A stretch of DNA of 23,085 bases, from the NCBI GenBank assembly GCA_003427395.1, contig BFEA01000337.1, forward strand, positions 770,613 through 793,697, written 5' to 3'. Each line of letters opens with the position of its first letter. Position 1 is the stretch's first letter. Source of the DNA: Chara braunii. Taxonomy: Eukaryota; Streptophyta; Charophyceae; Charales; Characeae. This document shows, piece by piece, positions 7,916 to 17,949 of this stretch. Below the pieces are notes generated by a model. The model made no database searches. It saw only the letters and a program-made list of their open reading frames with translations, and was not told the DNA's origin. Position numbers and translations under genes: made by a program.

Positions 7916-10273
7916 CTATTGGTAGCGTGCTCGTATGGAAAGCGCTCCTTCGTACAAGGTGCGAGGGGGTTCCAAATAATCTGCTAGGTCAGATACTTGC
8001 AGGATGGGTTCCCGGAGGAGGGTGGAGGGACTGATCCGGGTTTCCAAAGGCGTGAGCGTGCTGCCTTCCGAATCCACGTGGAAGCTTCAGGCGACTCTGG
8101 GGCACACTCGAAACTCTTCGGGGATTTCGTGCTCAAAGAGTTCGACCAGGTGCTTCCATTCATCCTCATTAGGCATTTCTTCTTCATACACCTGTTCCCC
8201 GATTCCGCTACTGATGTCCGAGGAAGAAGGTTCCTCGGAATCGATACCTTGAATCATCCCTACTTGGGCAGAGTTAGGAGTTCGTTTTACCGTCCGGGTG
8301 GAAATCCGCAACGAGACAGTCTGAGGTTTTCCCCCAGTTTGCGTGAGCACCAGTTGTTTGGAGTCGAAATGCAGACGAACACCTACCGCCATCGCCCAAG
8401 GTAATCCTAACAACACAAAATAGGAGCGCACATCTATCACTAGCGCGTTAACAAGGACGTGTACTCGTCCGACCTTCACAGCCACATTCTCAAAAATACC
8501 TATGATGTTCATTGCTTCCTCGTCGGCAGAGACATAATTGTCTTTGTCGGATTGAGGAAGAATGGACCCGAGTCGTCCTGTCTTTCTTACTGTATCTAAG
8601 GATATGGCCACTGCGGAAGATTCAGTATCGATAAGGGCGTTAAATGGTTTGCCCCAAACTTCACAATCGCACTCAGCGCTTTTCCACAACACTGGTCGAG
8701 CTCGTACGAAGTGATCCTTCTCTACTAACAAAATCGCAGCTACTCGTGATGCTTCGGGTTCTCCTGTTTCAAGTTCAGGTGGTGCAACCTCCTCGCCTCC
8801 TTCCTTCTTCTTCAACATTCGCTGTACTCGCTGGTACGTGAAGCGCTTTTGGTTTTTCTGGCAATGTTGCAGGAGCTTATCATTTGCAGCTTCGGAGATG
8901 GTGAGCAAATACCCCACCGGGATCGGAACACGGATATCCAGCTGCTTAAGCGCTCGTAATACATCAATTTCTCCCGTCCGAAACTGTGGACCGGGATTGG
9001 ATTCCCGGTCGACCCATTCAAGATCATCATGGGCCGATCGGATCGCTCCGACCATGCCGGCGAGATGAAGGTACTCGAGTGGATCGACCACGTCAGCAGC
9101 GTCGGAAGAGGAAGAAGCTCCCGAGGTTGAAGCAATTGCCGTTGAGGGGGAGGGTTGCTCATATGCAACAAGTTCCCCTCCTTGGGCCGTGTCCATCAGT
9201 GCGGCCACTCGTCCTTGGTTGAGAGCTACAGGGGCCGCGGCTGGTGGAGGTTGATTACGTTTCGGCTGTGGACAGTCCCGGGCAAAGTGTCCAGGCTGTT
9301 TGCAGTTAAAACACTCAACCTTTCCTGCTGGATTAGCGGGGTAAGGGAACTGTGGGGCGTAACCAGGTGTAGGCGGGGCAGGCAAGAGGGGGAATGACGC
9401 AGGAGCAGGTCGAGCAGGGGCTGGGTTGGGCTTAATTAGCCTGCTCATTATCTGTTCCATCCGCTCCATGTGAGCTGCCTGCATTTGAACCAGGTTGCTC
9501 ATCCATTCAGATTGTTTGGTGGTGGCCGTATGGATCATTTGTGCAAGATGTAAGTTTGTTACGGCCTGAGAGGGAGAATCGTTAGGGATTCTGCTTTTAA
9601 CTGCCGCCACCTGTGGATTCGTTGGAGGCAAAGACGACGAAGCTAACGGGATATCAGAGGTTGTCCCGTCAGGGAGGTCATGGGGATAAAACCGTTCTAC
9701 CGCCCGTAACCACGATCGTCTTTTAGCTGCTACATCCTGTATCGTATCTGTGATGTCTTCGTCTCCCTGACTGATATATTTCTTTGTATCGGCCAGGTCC
9801 AACTCGAGGGCTTTAGCGATGATAGCCGACAGCTAGTGAGTTTTCGGGGGAACCTTTTTCTGTAACTTCCCTTTCAACGCCGGACTTCGTAGAGGATCGA
9901 TGAACAATTCTCGAGCGGATTTCTCATCTCGCCCGGATTTATCCAACGTGGTTTGAAATCGATCCACGAAATCAGGCAGCAATTCCCGAGGTCCTTGCGG
10001 ACGACTTTTGAGTACGTACCAGGCGGCATCTTCACTGACCGTATCGAATCGGGCCAAGAACGCTTGTTTGAAAGTATTTCAATCTACCCACGTGTGCTTT
10101 CTGAACCAGTCATGCGCCGTATTACGAAGTAGCAAGGTAAGAACGCGAGGAAGATCACCCGCGTCGTATCCTTGAGCTTCGACGACTTCCGCCTATGCTT
10201 CGGGGTCGCTATGGTTAGGGAAGAAGAGGAAGGGGGCAGGAATGCTAACCATCACCCTATTACCGTCTACCAT
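7916..10273 (-). pseudogene. Gag-protease polyprotein with several internal stops
   Basis: Gag forms the particle that packages element RNA; the protease cuts the polyprotein. A single frame holds a capsid-type stretch (DLPRVLTLLLRNTAHDWF, then FVDRFQTTLDKSG), a Met/Gln-rich segment, the nucleocapsid zinc knuckle CFNCKQPGHFARDC at 9272-9313, and a retropepsin-like region around LIDTESSAVAIS (catalytic Asp codon 8627-8629). Stops in this frame are TAG 10193-10195, TGA 10079-10081, TAG 9833-9835 and TGA 8087-8089; the longest open part is 9832-8090. The usual DTG is DTE here, probably inactivating. ATG 10273 is a tentative start. Four stops in a row lie upstream near 10370-10381. Confidence 0.8.
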
Positions 10274-10396
10274 TGGTATAGCCGGTATAGCCGCACCAGA
10301 TATAGATCTGGTCACTGGACGATCTCGACAAGCGGGTGGGGGACTTCTTCTACCTCTCGCCAGCTCGACTTACTATCATCAGAACCGACACGTGCC

Positions 10397-10409
10397 GGCT
10401 CCGATACCA
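10397..10409 (-). other. Candidate primer-binding site, initiator tRNA-Met type
   Basis: TGGTATCGGAGCC on the minus strand differs at one base from TGGTATCAGAGCC, the complement of the plant initiator tRNA-Met 3' end. It is on the correct strand and just upstream of gag. An 11-base spacer separates it from a possible LTR end (CACA in element sense), which is longer than usual. Confidence 0.55.
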
Positions 10410-10420
10410 ACCTCACGCCC

Positions 10421-13097
10421 TGTGCTATCTTTCATTCGAAGTGCTAGAGGTGTGGAAAAGGGGCCCGAAAAAACAGCACGATGGGGTGTGCCAAGGATTT
10501 TTGGAAATTGAGTGTGGGGACACAGACGGAACTGAAATCCCCCGTGTTGGTCCGATGAAGTAAGTCGACCGATTTGTGCGCGTCGCAAAACGCGCGCAGG
10601 AGTTTGGTGCGAAAAGGAGGAAGAAATACAAATTCAATCCAGAAAGTATTGTCGGACTTCCCACCGTGCTACAGCCCTTCGTTTAGAGCGAAAAGGCTTC
10701 GGCACGCTTCGCGTGTCTCGTCTTCGTATTAAGTCCCAGCGTCGTTCACCGGTCAGTTCTGAGTCCCACGTGGAGGGTCTCAGTCGTGTGGCTCTTTCTC
10801 TGTGTTCGTCTTCACTCCGTACGCGGTAGTGGAAACCCTNGGATTCGTAGCGCTCAAANCGCTGGCATTCGGTGCATAGAGTGNGAGGCCAGTGGGGTTC
10901 NACTGCCGTCCACGGGATGACGATCAACTCGTTAAATGGCAACAATATCGAGTAAGGTGGAAAGTGTGTATCGATAATGACAAACCCAGCCTCTACGAAC
11001 CCTGAACAATGATTTTCCGGAGGGAAGTGATATCGTTTGCCGATCCGTGCGACAGCTTCTCGTACGTCTCACTCACATACACGCGCCCTTTCCTCGTTGT
11101 AAGGAAAAGGTCGCGTTGAGACGAGAGATATGGGAGGCTGACGCCCGATTGAAGGGCGTTTGTCAGTCCACATGCCAATCAATGGCAAAAATTTCGGGAC
11201 GTCGTCAAGGGAAAACACTCGCACAACCAGTAATCAATTATTTTCGACACGAGAGAGAGAAAAAAAAAACACTCATCAGCTCGATCATGCATGTAATTGA
11301 GGGACCGACCTGTGACTCAGGTTTAGTAAGTCACCGCGGCGTTGATCCCAGGCGCCTTGTTTCTCGAGGCTGCCCTCTAAATCGGTTGTAGATGTTGTGC
11401 AACATAAGGCAGATGGCATGCGCAGTGCATTCAGAACTACAGATCCAAACACTCTTGCATTCTCGAACAAAATCCCGCGGAGCGAGGCGCCTAATCAATA
11501 CAAAAAGGCAAGCACCTCCATACATGCATTCACTTTGAAAGGTGTGAAAATGACAAGGGTGCACAGGTTGGAAATCAACCAAGGGAATTGTACACACGCA
11601 TCCACCGTTCACAAGACAAGAGGATCAATTCTTCGATATCCGGGGATTACCCAGGAAACTAATGGAAGAGTTCCAAAAGAAGTTCCTTCACGCAGGAGAG
11701 CACACAAATTCATTCTCATTCATGAGAGGGACAAGCATTAAGACACATTATCATCATTCAAAGATAGAGGAGAGAGAGAGAGACGAGGAGGAAGGTCGAG
11801 ATAGGAGATGACAAGATCCCCAAAAAAAAGGAAAATCGGCGTTGCCGCCGTACACTCACGCCAGAGATAAAGATCCGCAACAACAAAGGCGCATTCGTCG
11901 TGAATTCCAATACGGCCCCGGGCCAACCACCCACTCAACTCCAATCATCGATCCTCATGCCCGCACCGACGATCCCGACTGTCGTGTCCTAACTCCCACC
12001 ACTGCGATCGTCATCCCGCCGACGTAAACTCGATGCGGTTCGCCCAGATCCCACAGTCCGTCGTGGCAATCAAGCGCGCAACCGGCCAGCCTATCGTCAG
12101 GCCGACAGGACTTTCCGACTCGCACCAAACACTCTGCCTAGCCACTGCTTCCCGAAAGCTGGCTTGGGAGTCGATAACGTAATAGAGATTTGCGAGCGAG
12201 TTTGCAGAATTTATAGTGGCGAGAAGGGGGGCAAGGGAGAGAGAAAGCAGGGGGAAAATCGAAGTGTAAGAGAAGAAGCACGAGAAGAAGACTTGGTGAG
12301 GAGCGCGCTACGGAAGCCATGTTGATCCTTCGAAACTCTAAGCTTCGCCAATCAGATTCGTCGTGCAATAGGCAGATCCTATCGTACCACGCGTCTGATT
12401 GGTGGGCGAGAGTAATCGAAGGATTGACTGGGCTTCCGATTCACGTTCGAAAGGAAAAAAAAGGGCACGAGAAGTAGCGCAAGACGGGTCCAAGATTCAG
12501 ATGATCAAGAAAGGGAAATGGGCGCGCAACCGGTCAGAGCGGGAGAGAGAGAGAGAAAACAGTTGCGAGAAGGGAGGATGAGAAGGGGGGGGGGGGAGGA
12601 GGAAAGCTTCGTGTGCGTGGCGCCGTCAACAAAAAGAAAAAGAAAAAGACACCGAAACAGTTACAGCTTGCCTATGTCCTAAACCAATTCAAAATTGAAA
12701 TCACCATATCCGCGCGCGAAAGGGACGACGCGGGAAAAGAAGGTCCTGCGCCTATTCGTATCCCTAAAAAATTCCGAGAGTTTTTCCCAACGCAACCGAG
12801 GACATTCACTCACAGAAAGGATACGTCGAAGTTCCGCTTATCCTGGAATTTCCAACTGTCGGGCCCAATTCCCGGTGCGCTCGCTAAGGCGCACGTAAAT
12901 TCCTATGCATTTCCCGGATTGCAAAAGAAAAAGCAGAACTGAAGAATCACAAAAGCTTCAGGAAGATGGGGGCTCAAAAACGTGGCGCCCGAAATCAAGA
13001 AAACAAACGGGGTGCTTGCAGCGTCGGTATGATACAAGAAAAATTCAAACCAAAGGGGTACGAAAGATAGCACAGGCTCGGGAAGCAGTTCGTCTCA
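10421..13097 (-). repeat. 5' LTR (inner end inferred from the PBS)
   Basis: The part 11258-13097 is proven by its match to the other copy. The extension to 10421 is inferred: the plus strand reads TGTG at 10421 and the outer end is TCA at 13097, giving a TG...CA element of about 2.68 kb next to the candidate PBS. The alternative is a 1.84-kb LTR followed by about 0.85 kb of leader. Undetermined bases occur at 10840, 10859, 10884 and 10901. I see no credible gene in 10421-11250. Confidence 0.7.
12207..12216 (-). promoter_or_regulatory. Candidate TATA box in the 5' LTR
   Basis: CTATAAATTC on the minus strand, identical to the copy at 996-1005. If used, transcription would start about 25-30 bases downstream (near 12180) and give a U3 of about 0.9 kb. 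Confidence 0.4.
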
Positions 13098-13631
13098 TTC
13101 TCCACCAGGCTAGGGGGATTTTTCTATTATGGCCTCCAGGGCTTCCTCCGGTCGGTGACTTGGTGACAGTAGCATAGTCCCTCCCTTAGTTGGCCGGGGT
13201 CAATCCAGTTTCTCTTTTCTGTATCCCATATGTCTTTTATCCTTGTTATTCCTTGCTTGACCCAGCCCTGTCTATGCAGTGGAGGGTTTGACCCTTCGAA
13301 TCCACTACCCATCTGTTTCCAAAGAGGGGTTGCGGGGCCACCTCTTCCCATCTTTCTGATGAGATTCTGTCCGGCAGGAGAAGGCTTCTCCATATTTTCA
13401 GAAGGGTAGGCCAAAAGGGGTCATTTCGCAGGTCGGTCCTTGCTGCTTGTCTGGGAAAGGGGGGGGGTGATCTCGTTGCCACGATCCTCTTTTTGGGATG
13501 GACCATCCCCTGCTTTCCAGCCACATCAGTGGGTCACACCGTTCCAATGTTTTTGGTGCTAAGCGAGTGATCTGTTCCAAGGCTAACCCCCTCCAACGAG
13601 ATTCGAGGTTGAAAAGTAGACGTTTGAGCGC
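13098..13631 (-). pseudogene. LINE D, inverted 5' segment (connector between RT and zinc finger)
   Basis: The minus-strand frames match the plus-strand LINEs A, B and C further right. RWRGLALEQITRLAPKTLER and LMWL match the A stretch PWRQLAEIQFSLLSWLDW. NDPFWPTLLKIWRSLLLP, then RWEEVAPQPLFGNRWVV, then WVKQGITRIKDIWDTEKRNW match C residues such as RWEEIMRQPLFGNCWI and WVKRGVIRVGDLWD. At least one frameshift lies around 13260-13330. Weak similarity runs up to the LTR edge at 13098, so the gypsy element was inserted into this LINE. No catalytic residues are present. Confidence 0.75.
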
Positions 13632-13707
13632 CACCTTGTTGTTCTTTCAGGGTCTTTTTCCGCATTTTAGTCACTCCATCCAGAAGACAGCACAGGGCGT
13701 GAGGTTG
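13632..13707 (+). repeat. 76-bp segment resembling the gypsy LTR end and PBS start
   Basis: Aligned without gaps to the minus strand of 10408-10483, 53 of 76 bases agree, and the last 19 (AGCACAGGGCGTGAGGTTG) are identical. In the gypsy element this is the presumed LTR 3' end, spacer and first PBS bases. It sits exactly between the inverted and forward LINE D pieces. Confidence 0.6.
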
Positions 13708-13715
13708 AACCTCAC
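13699..13715. repeat. 17-bp inverted repeat at the LINE D junction
   Basis: GTGAGGTT-G-AACCTCAC has perfect 8-bp arms around one central base. It overlaps the end of the gypsy-like segment and leads into the forward LINE D piece. Confidence 0.8.
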
Positions 13716-14333
13716 AAGTCAAACTTTAAGTTGCTCAAATTATGGAAACAGCTCTGTCGACTACCTGACCAGAAGGCAGCTAGCACTTTATGACTGCAGC
13801 CCATGTACGCTGTCCCCTCAGCAGTATGGTTGTCAACCAAAGGCATGTCCCTCTCATTGACCTGCGCCCTATGTGGCTGGGCAATTGAGACTACCCCCCA
13901 TCTTTGGACTAACAGCCGACACTCTCTCCCTATCTTGCAGTGCTGGAGAAGACACTGGGCCAGATAATGGCCCAGATTTGGACCGATGGACATTGATTGG
14001 CCGGATGGCTGGATTCTTTCAGGATGCAAGAACTCGAAAGGCTCCGTGGACGCAGGCTGGACCTATATCGCCCAGGTCTGCAGAGGGGTTATCATGGGCA
14101 CAATATGGCATACAAGAAACAAAAAACTGTTCAGCGAAGAAAACACACGTTTGGAACACTCCAAGGCCTTGATTAAAGTTGAGCTTAGGCTTACGATTAT
14201 AACTGACTGGCAAAGGAGAGAAATTCTTTGGTTCCTGAGGACTTGGGTTTTAAATAGCCAATTGGCAGTTGTTTCATCTGATGGAAAACTGATTATAAGC
14301 TGCTGGTTGGGTCCTGCAGCCCTTGGGCTATAG
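13716..14333 (+). pseudogene. LINE D, forward 3' segment (zf-RVT-type finger and C-terminus)
   Basis: LWKQLCRLPDQ matches LINE A's FWKQLMDLVV. The finger shows CALCGWAIETTPHLW, with the usual last Cys apparently replaced. The tail RGVIMGTIWHTRNKKLFSEE is the typical LINE end (compare A's RGAIIWTLWN). In-frame stops are TGA 13791-13793 and TAA 13965-13967; the frame then stays open to TAG 14331-14333. The finger is common at plant LINE ORF2 ends, where a role in RNA or DNA binding is presumed. Confidence 0.75.
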
Positions 14334-14861
14334 TAGGAGGACAGATTTCATTACCAGTTACGCTCCAGTCTGTCGGGGACAGGAGGCAGTATTAGGTTGT
14401 AGAGACCCCTCTTTGGTTGATTGGTCTGGTTCCCTTGCTCTCCTGTTTATTTGTCCATTTGCTACCTTGTTCTGGGTTGCTCTATCAGGGGACGCTGGAC
14501 CCACTTTCCAAGGCCCAGATTTGTGGGTTGAGATGTGGAGGGATTCCAGGCCTCTTTTTCATTTCATTTTATTTTATTTATTTATTTATTTATTTTAAGA
14601 AAAACTCAGGTTGTTGTAGAGGTGGGATACTAAACGGATGGCAGTCACCCACAGTGCTCGGCCACTCGGTTGTCCTGATGAACCCCTCTGAAGACCCCAC
14701 CCACCCTTCCTCTTTTCTTTTTCAGCCAAATAATGAAACAATGCAACTCTTTTTCAAAAAAAAAAAAAAAAAAAAANACCCCACCCACCCTTCCTCTTTT
14801 CTTTTTCAGCCAAAAAAAAAAAAAATGCAACTCTTTTTCAAAAAAAAAAAAAAAAAAAAAA

Positions 14862-14906
<45 letters not shown>
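14334..14906 (+). repeat. LINE D 3' region with decayed hairpin, duplicated tract and poly(A)
   Basis: At 14494-14510 GCTGGA-CCCACTT-TCCA is a decayed form of the LINE 3' hairpin (only four base pairs remain). A T-rich (TTTA)n tract lies at 14567-14596. A unit of about 82 bases starting ACCCCACCCACCC occurs twice, 14694-14776 and 14778-14859, separated by an undetermined base at 14777. A run of 41 A's (14866-14906) ends the element. The open frame here is only poly-Lys from the A runs. Confidence 0.6.
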
Positions 14907-14908
<2 letters not shown>

Positions 14909-15074
14909 ATCATACCCAAGGGCTGATTGATCGTTTCTTATTTGTGGTTTTGATTTGTTTTTTCCGGTTTGTGAAATTTAGGTTAGTACCTTAGGGTTAA
15001 CATCGGCCTTGATCCCCCCGGGAGAGCAGCCTCCACACAACTGAGGAGTTAGGATAGTAGCCCCCGTCCAGGCC
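14907..15074. other. Short unassigned spacer
   Basis: 168 bases between the poly(A) of LINE D and the start of LINE A homology. I see no gene or repeat. Confidence 0.5.
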
Positions 15075-17015
15075 GAAAGACTGCTCGGCCATCAATTGTC
15101 GTTTGATCCACTTTTGATTCAAGACCCGGCTCCTTCTATAGCAGGCCTGCGCTCGGTGCTGGAACCATGGACCAAATATAAGGGAGCTAGTTTGGTTGGA
15201 AGAGCTATAGTGATCAATAATGCAGTGTTGTCAACATTATGGTTCCATAGATCGATTCATCAGCTCGATCAGTCGGCATTACAGACAATACGACATCTGT
15301 TGACTCATTACTTGTGGAAAGAGGAGCTCAATGATGATAATTTATTGCCGAAAGTCGCATGGCAGACCATTACCCAACCAAAACGGAAAGGCGGTCTAAC
15401 AATTCTAGACCCTGAACGGCAAATCGCGGAGCTCCTTGTGAGATGGGTGCCGTGGGCTATTTTGGAAAGCCCTCACACTCCGTGGCGACAGTTAGCAGAA
15501 ATTCAATTTTCATTGCTCTCTTGGCTGGATTGGTCAGACCTTAGATGCATATGGTTGATGGTTCTTACCCCGGATTATCAGCGGAAGAGATTACCTTCGG
15601 GAGTGTGGGCGGGAATTCTGAAAGCTTGGCGAAGGGGTTGTCCTAAGTTACAGCCCCCTCCGCTTATTTTCAAGAGGGTAATGACGCAGCCGTTATTTAA
15701 CAATCCCTCTCTACTCAACTCCCAGGGACTTCCTTTTGGATGCTTTGGAGTTCGAGAGTTTGGAAATGCTTAGATGTCCCGTGGGATTGGAACTATAGCT
15801 GACATTTGGGATGTGACCACTGCCGACTGGAAAACTGTTGAATCGCTGGCCCCGAGACTGCTTGGCCTGTGGCGTCAGGCGGAGCATCTGGAACAGCTGA
15901 AAAATGTCATTCCTCACCAATGGGAGTGTACTCTGAGAATGGGACTTACGCCTGTCAAAGGAATGTGGTACAAACAGGTTCAACAACGAATGCCACACTG
16001 TGTTTGGAGAATTGAGGAATATTCGGAAGTGGTAGCAATTTCGACCACCTGTTGGCAAGTGCGAGGGGGTGCTGACTCCCTGGGAGAACCTTTGTTATTT
16101 GCTGAGGAGCAGCCTCCTTTTCCTCCTGTGGATCAATTGTTGTCAGTCTGTGTTCTGGAGCAGGAACAAAGCTATAAACCATTTGTCTTGCAGGTGCCGA
16201 CATATAATTTGCCAGTTGACCCCAGGGATTGGGCGTGGGAACACCCGTTGAGAACTAATGAGCTGCTCAACTTGTCAGAATACACTACCAAGTTGGGTTA
16301 TCTAATAATGACCCCGTCAATAGATGTTAATTGGACTGTAGCCAGAAGATGGATGGTGTCTGGGTGGGTGGCTGACACTGTGACAAGGCTCTCTGCAGCA
16401 CTCCCCGCCTTCTGGAAGCAGCTGATGGATCTTGTGGTAAGTAAGCACTCCAGTCTGCTTTGGTTATTGATGCATCAGGCGCTGCCGGTTAACACCTGGT
16501 GTGCTAAACGGACTGCGAAGGCCACGCCAGAATGTCGGGTATGCCCGAGGACTCGAATGGAAGACATCCAATATTTTGTACTATTATGTGACCTCTCCAG
16601 ACCATTTTGGGATTGGTGGAGACATTCGGATGTGCCAGTGCCACACGTGGACACCCGTTGGGAAGATTGCTTCATCCTATTGGGGACCGCTTCCAAAAGA
16701 ACGAGGCCACAACTACAATATGGTCATGCGGAAGAGACTATCAGAGGGGCCATTATATGGACCCTTTGGAATCTCGGCAATGCCAGGGTGAGGAGAGAGG
16801 AGATTTTGACGCCGTCAATGGTTAGAGTTGAGACTAAATATTCCATTAAGCATGCCATATCTGCAGAATGGGAATATCGTGTGCAGAAAAAGGGTTACTC
16901 GGCTAAGTCTGTAAAGTGGTTTGGGAGCCGATGGGGTGCTTTTTCAGGCCTGGTTACTATGGACACACCGTCGGAGGGGTCGCCTGTGTTAAGGTTTTCT
17001 GGTTTTTTTCTGTGA
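15075..17015 (+). pseudogene. LINE A ORF2, 5'-truncated, one internal UAG
   Basis: One frame of about 646 codons broken only by TAG 15771-15773. It starts after the RT active site, in the thumb region: LLGHQLSFDP and SLVGRAIVINNAVLSTLWF match LINE B's LGVNLTAMDP and SLVGRVLAINN. A connector follows, then a zf-RVT-type finger (HQALPVNTWCAKR, ECRVCPRTRMEDIQYFVLLC), where the usual His before the last Cys is Gln. The tail is RGAIIWTLWNLGNARVRREE. The stop sits where LINE C has Trp (KGWVKRG), so TGG to TAG is likely. No RT or endonuclease is encoded, so the copy cannot move alone. It is dead on arrival by 5' truncation, then lightly mutated. Confidence 0.85.
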
Positions 17016-17060
17016 TTTCACCTTATCTTACTTTAATTCATTTTAAATAACTCGTGTAGG

Positions 17061-17176
17061 TTGGTAAGAATTTTACGTGTGCTTTTATAAGCTGGTGCAG
17101 GTTGGCAGAATTTTAGTTTTGGTAAGAACTTTACCTTTGCTTTTATAAGTTGGTGTAGGTTGGTAGAACTTTAGTT
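17061..17176 (+). repeat. 58-bp tandem repeat, two copies
   Basis: 17061-17118 and 17119-17176 both begin TTGGTAAGAA and share TGCTTTTATAAG and GAA(T/C)TTTAGTT. They differ at about seven sites. Confidence 0.85.
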
Positions 17177-17308
17177 TTTTTTTGTTTTTTTTTGTTTTTT
17201 TGCAAATGATAACTGTCTGTGATTTGTCTGTGGTCTTACCATGGTCTAGATGGGCATGGCCGGGAGTGCCTTACCCAGCCGTATGACCATGGAACAAATG
17301 TATGGGAC

Positions 17309-17327
17309 GCCGGACCCGGTTTCTGGC
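17309..17327 (+). promoter_or_regulatory. LINE 3' hairpin, first LINE A copy
   Basis: GCCGGA-CCCGGTT-TCTGGC forms a six-pair stem (one G-U) with a seven-base loop, preceded by GGGAC. TGCCTTACCCA lies 42 bases upstream at 17267. Confidence 0.65.
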
Positions 17328-17576
17328 AATTGAATAAAAGAAACAGACACTTGATATTAACATGACTATTGTGATTACGTTTTTAGTGATGAACTTTACA
17401 TTTTCTTAGTATTTTCATCTCTTAGGGATAATTTAGATTGTGATGATAATTTTCATTGACTTTTTGAGTTGTTGGGGCTGTGGAGTTGGCTGTGGGGTTA
17501 AATCTAGTGGTGTCCTCTATGGGTTCGGTCGATGATGCCTTGCCCACTGAGGGCCCCACCTAATTTTGTAAGGGAC

Positions 17577-17595
17577 GTCGGGCCCGGTTCCCGGC
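17577..17595 (+). promoter_or_regulatory. LINE 3' hairpin, second copy near poly(A)
   Basis: GTCGGG-CCCGGTT-CCCGGC forms a six-pair stem (one U-G) with the same loop, 25 bases before the poly(A). TGCCTTGCCCA lies 41 bases upstream at 17536. The loop-closing pair is G-C here and A-U in the other copies. Confidence 0.7.
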
Positions 17596-17616
17596 TTTCA
17601 TAAGGACATCGTTCCG

Positions 17617-17620
<4 letters not shown>

Positions 17621-17647
<27 letters not shown>
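17621..17647 (+). repeat. Poly(A) tail of LINE A
   Basis: 27 consecutive A's directly after a LINE 3' end. Confidence 0.85.
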
Positions 17648-17949
17648 GTTGGAAGAAAGGAAAAAGGCAAAAAAGGTATCAAACTCCAATAACCTTGAGC
17701 TGGATAGAAAAAAAGAGCCTCATGTACCTTCCTAGGCAAGTGTGGCGCCCGCCACCTAGAGATAGGTCGTTGGTCCCCGCAAGTGGCATTTAGCAGAGAC
17801 TGCCAATATTCATAGGGGGAGGGGACCAGAGGGGAGGCACAACAACCGGGCCATCGAAGAAGCTCGGTCATGATGCTACCAGCTGACCCCTGGCCAGTAT
17901 CGCCTACCTGCTGTAGCAGGTATCTCACCTGCTGGTGGGTGCAGCTTCT
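17648..17949. other. Unassigned stretch before LINE B
   Basis: About 300 bases with no recognisable protein on either strand. A minus-strand open frame exists but has no family features. It may be highly decayed endonuclease sequence of LINE B or unrelated flanking DNA. Confidence 0.4.

Larger units (their letters stand above)
1..13097 (-). mobile_element. Ty3/gypsy-type LTR retrotransposon with PHD finger and 3' accessory ORFs
   Basis: Two direct copies of a long sequence (1-1898 and, within 10421-13097, the stretch from about 11258) flank a minus-strand set of gag, protease, RT, RNase H and integrase sequences, in the Ty3/gypsy order with integrase last. The element reads right to left: 5' LTR, PBS near 10409, coding region, 3' LTR. 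The far end of the 3' LTR lies left of the window, so neither full length nor target-site duplication can be seen. I see no chromodomain after the integrase. Several stops and frameshifts make this copy non-autonomous. In about 350 bases aligned by eye (541-890 against 11756-12105) the LTRs differ at about 11 sites, so the insertion is old but not ancient. Confidence 0.9.
17016..17647 (+). repeat. LINE A 3' region with two hairpin modules and poly(A)
   Basis: It contains a 58-bp tandem repeat, two copies of a hairpin module about 268 bases apart, AATAAA at 17333-17338 just after the first hairpin, and 27 A's at 17621-17647. Either the 3' UTR carries a duplicated end module, or the part after about 17345 is a second, very short 3'-end insertion. 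Confidence 0.65.

Noticed and set aside
10880-10915. tRNA-like 3' end around GGGGTTCNACT
   Set aside because: There are too few bases between the T-loop-like part and CCA for a real tRNA end, and no other arms are visible.
14417-14926. Plus-strand frame with long poly-Lys stretches
   Set aside because: It is a translation of poly(A) runs and a duplicated low-complexity tract.
14990-15000. Telomere-like TTAGGGTT
   Set aside because: It is a single occurrence with no array.
15771-15773. UAG as a reassigned sense codon in this genome
   Set aside because: TGA and TAA interrupt homologous frames as well, and the stops fit ordinary transition decay of Trp, Gln and Arg codons.
17560-17928. Minus-strand frame before LINE B
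   Set aside because: Its end is poly-Phe from the LINE A poly(A) tail and the rest shows no family features.
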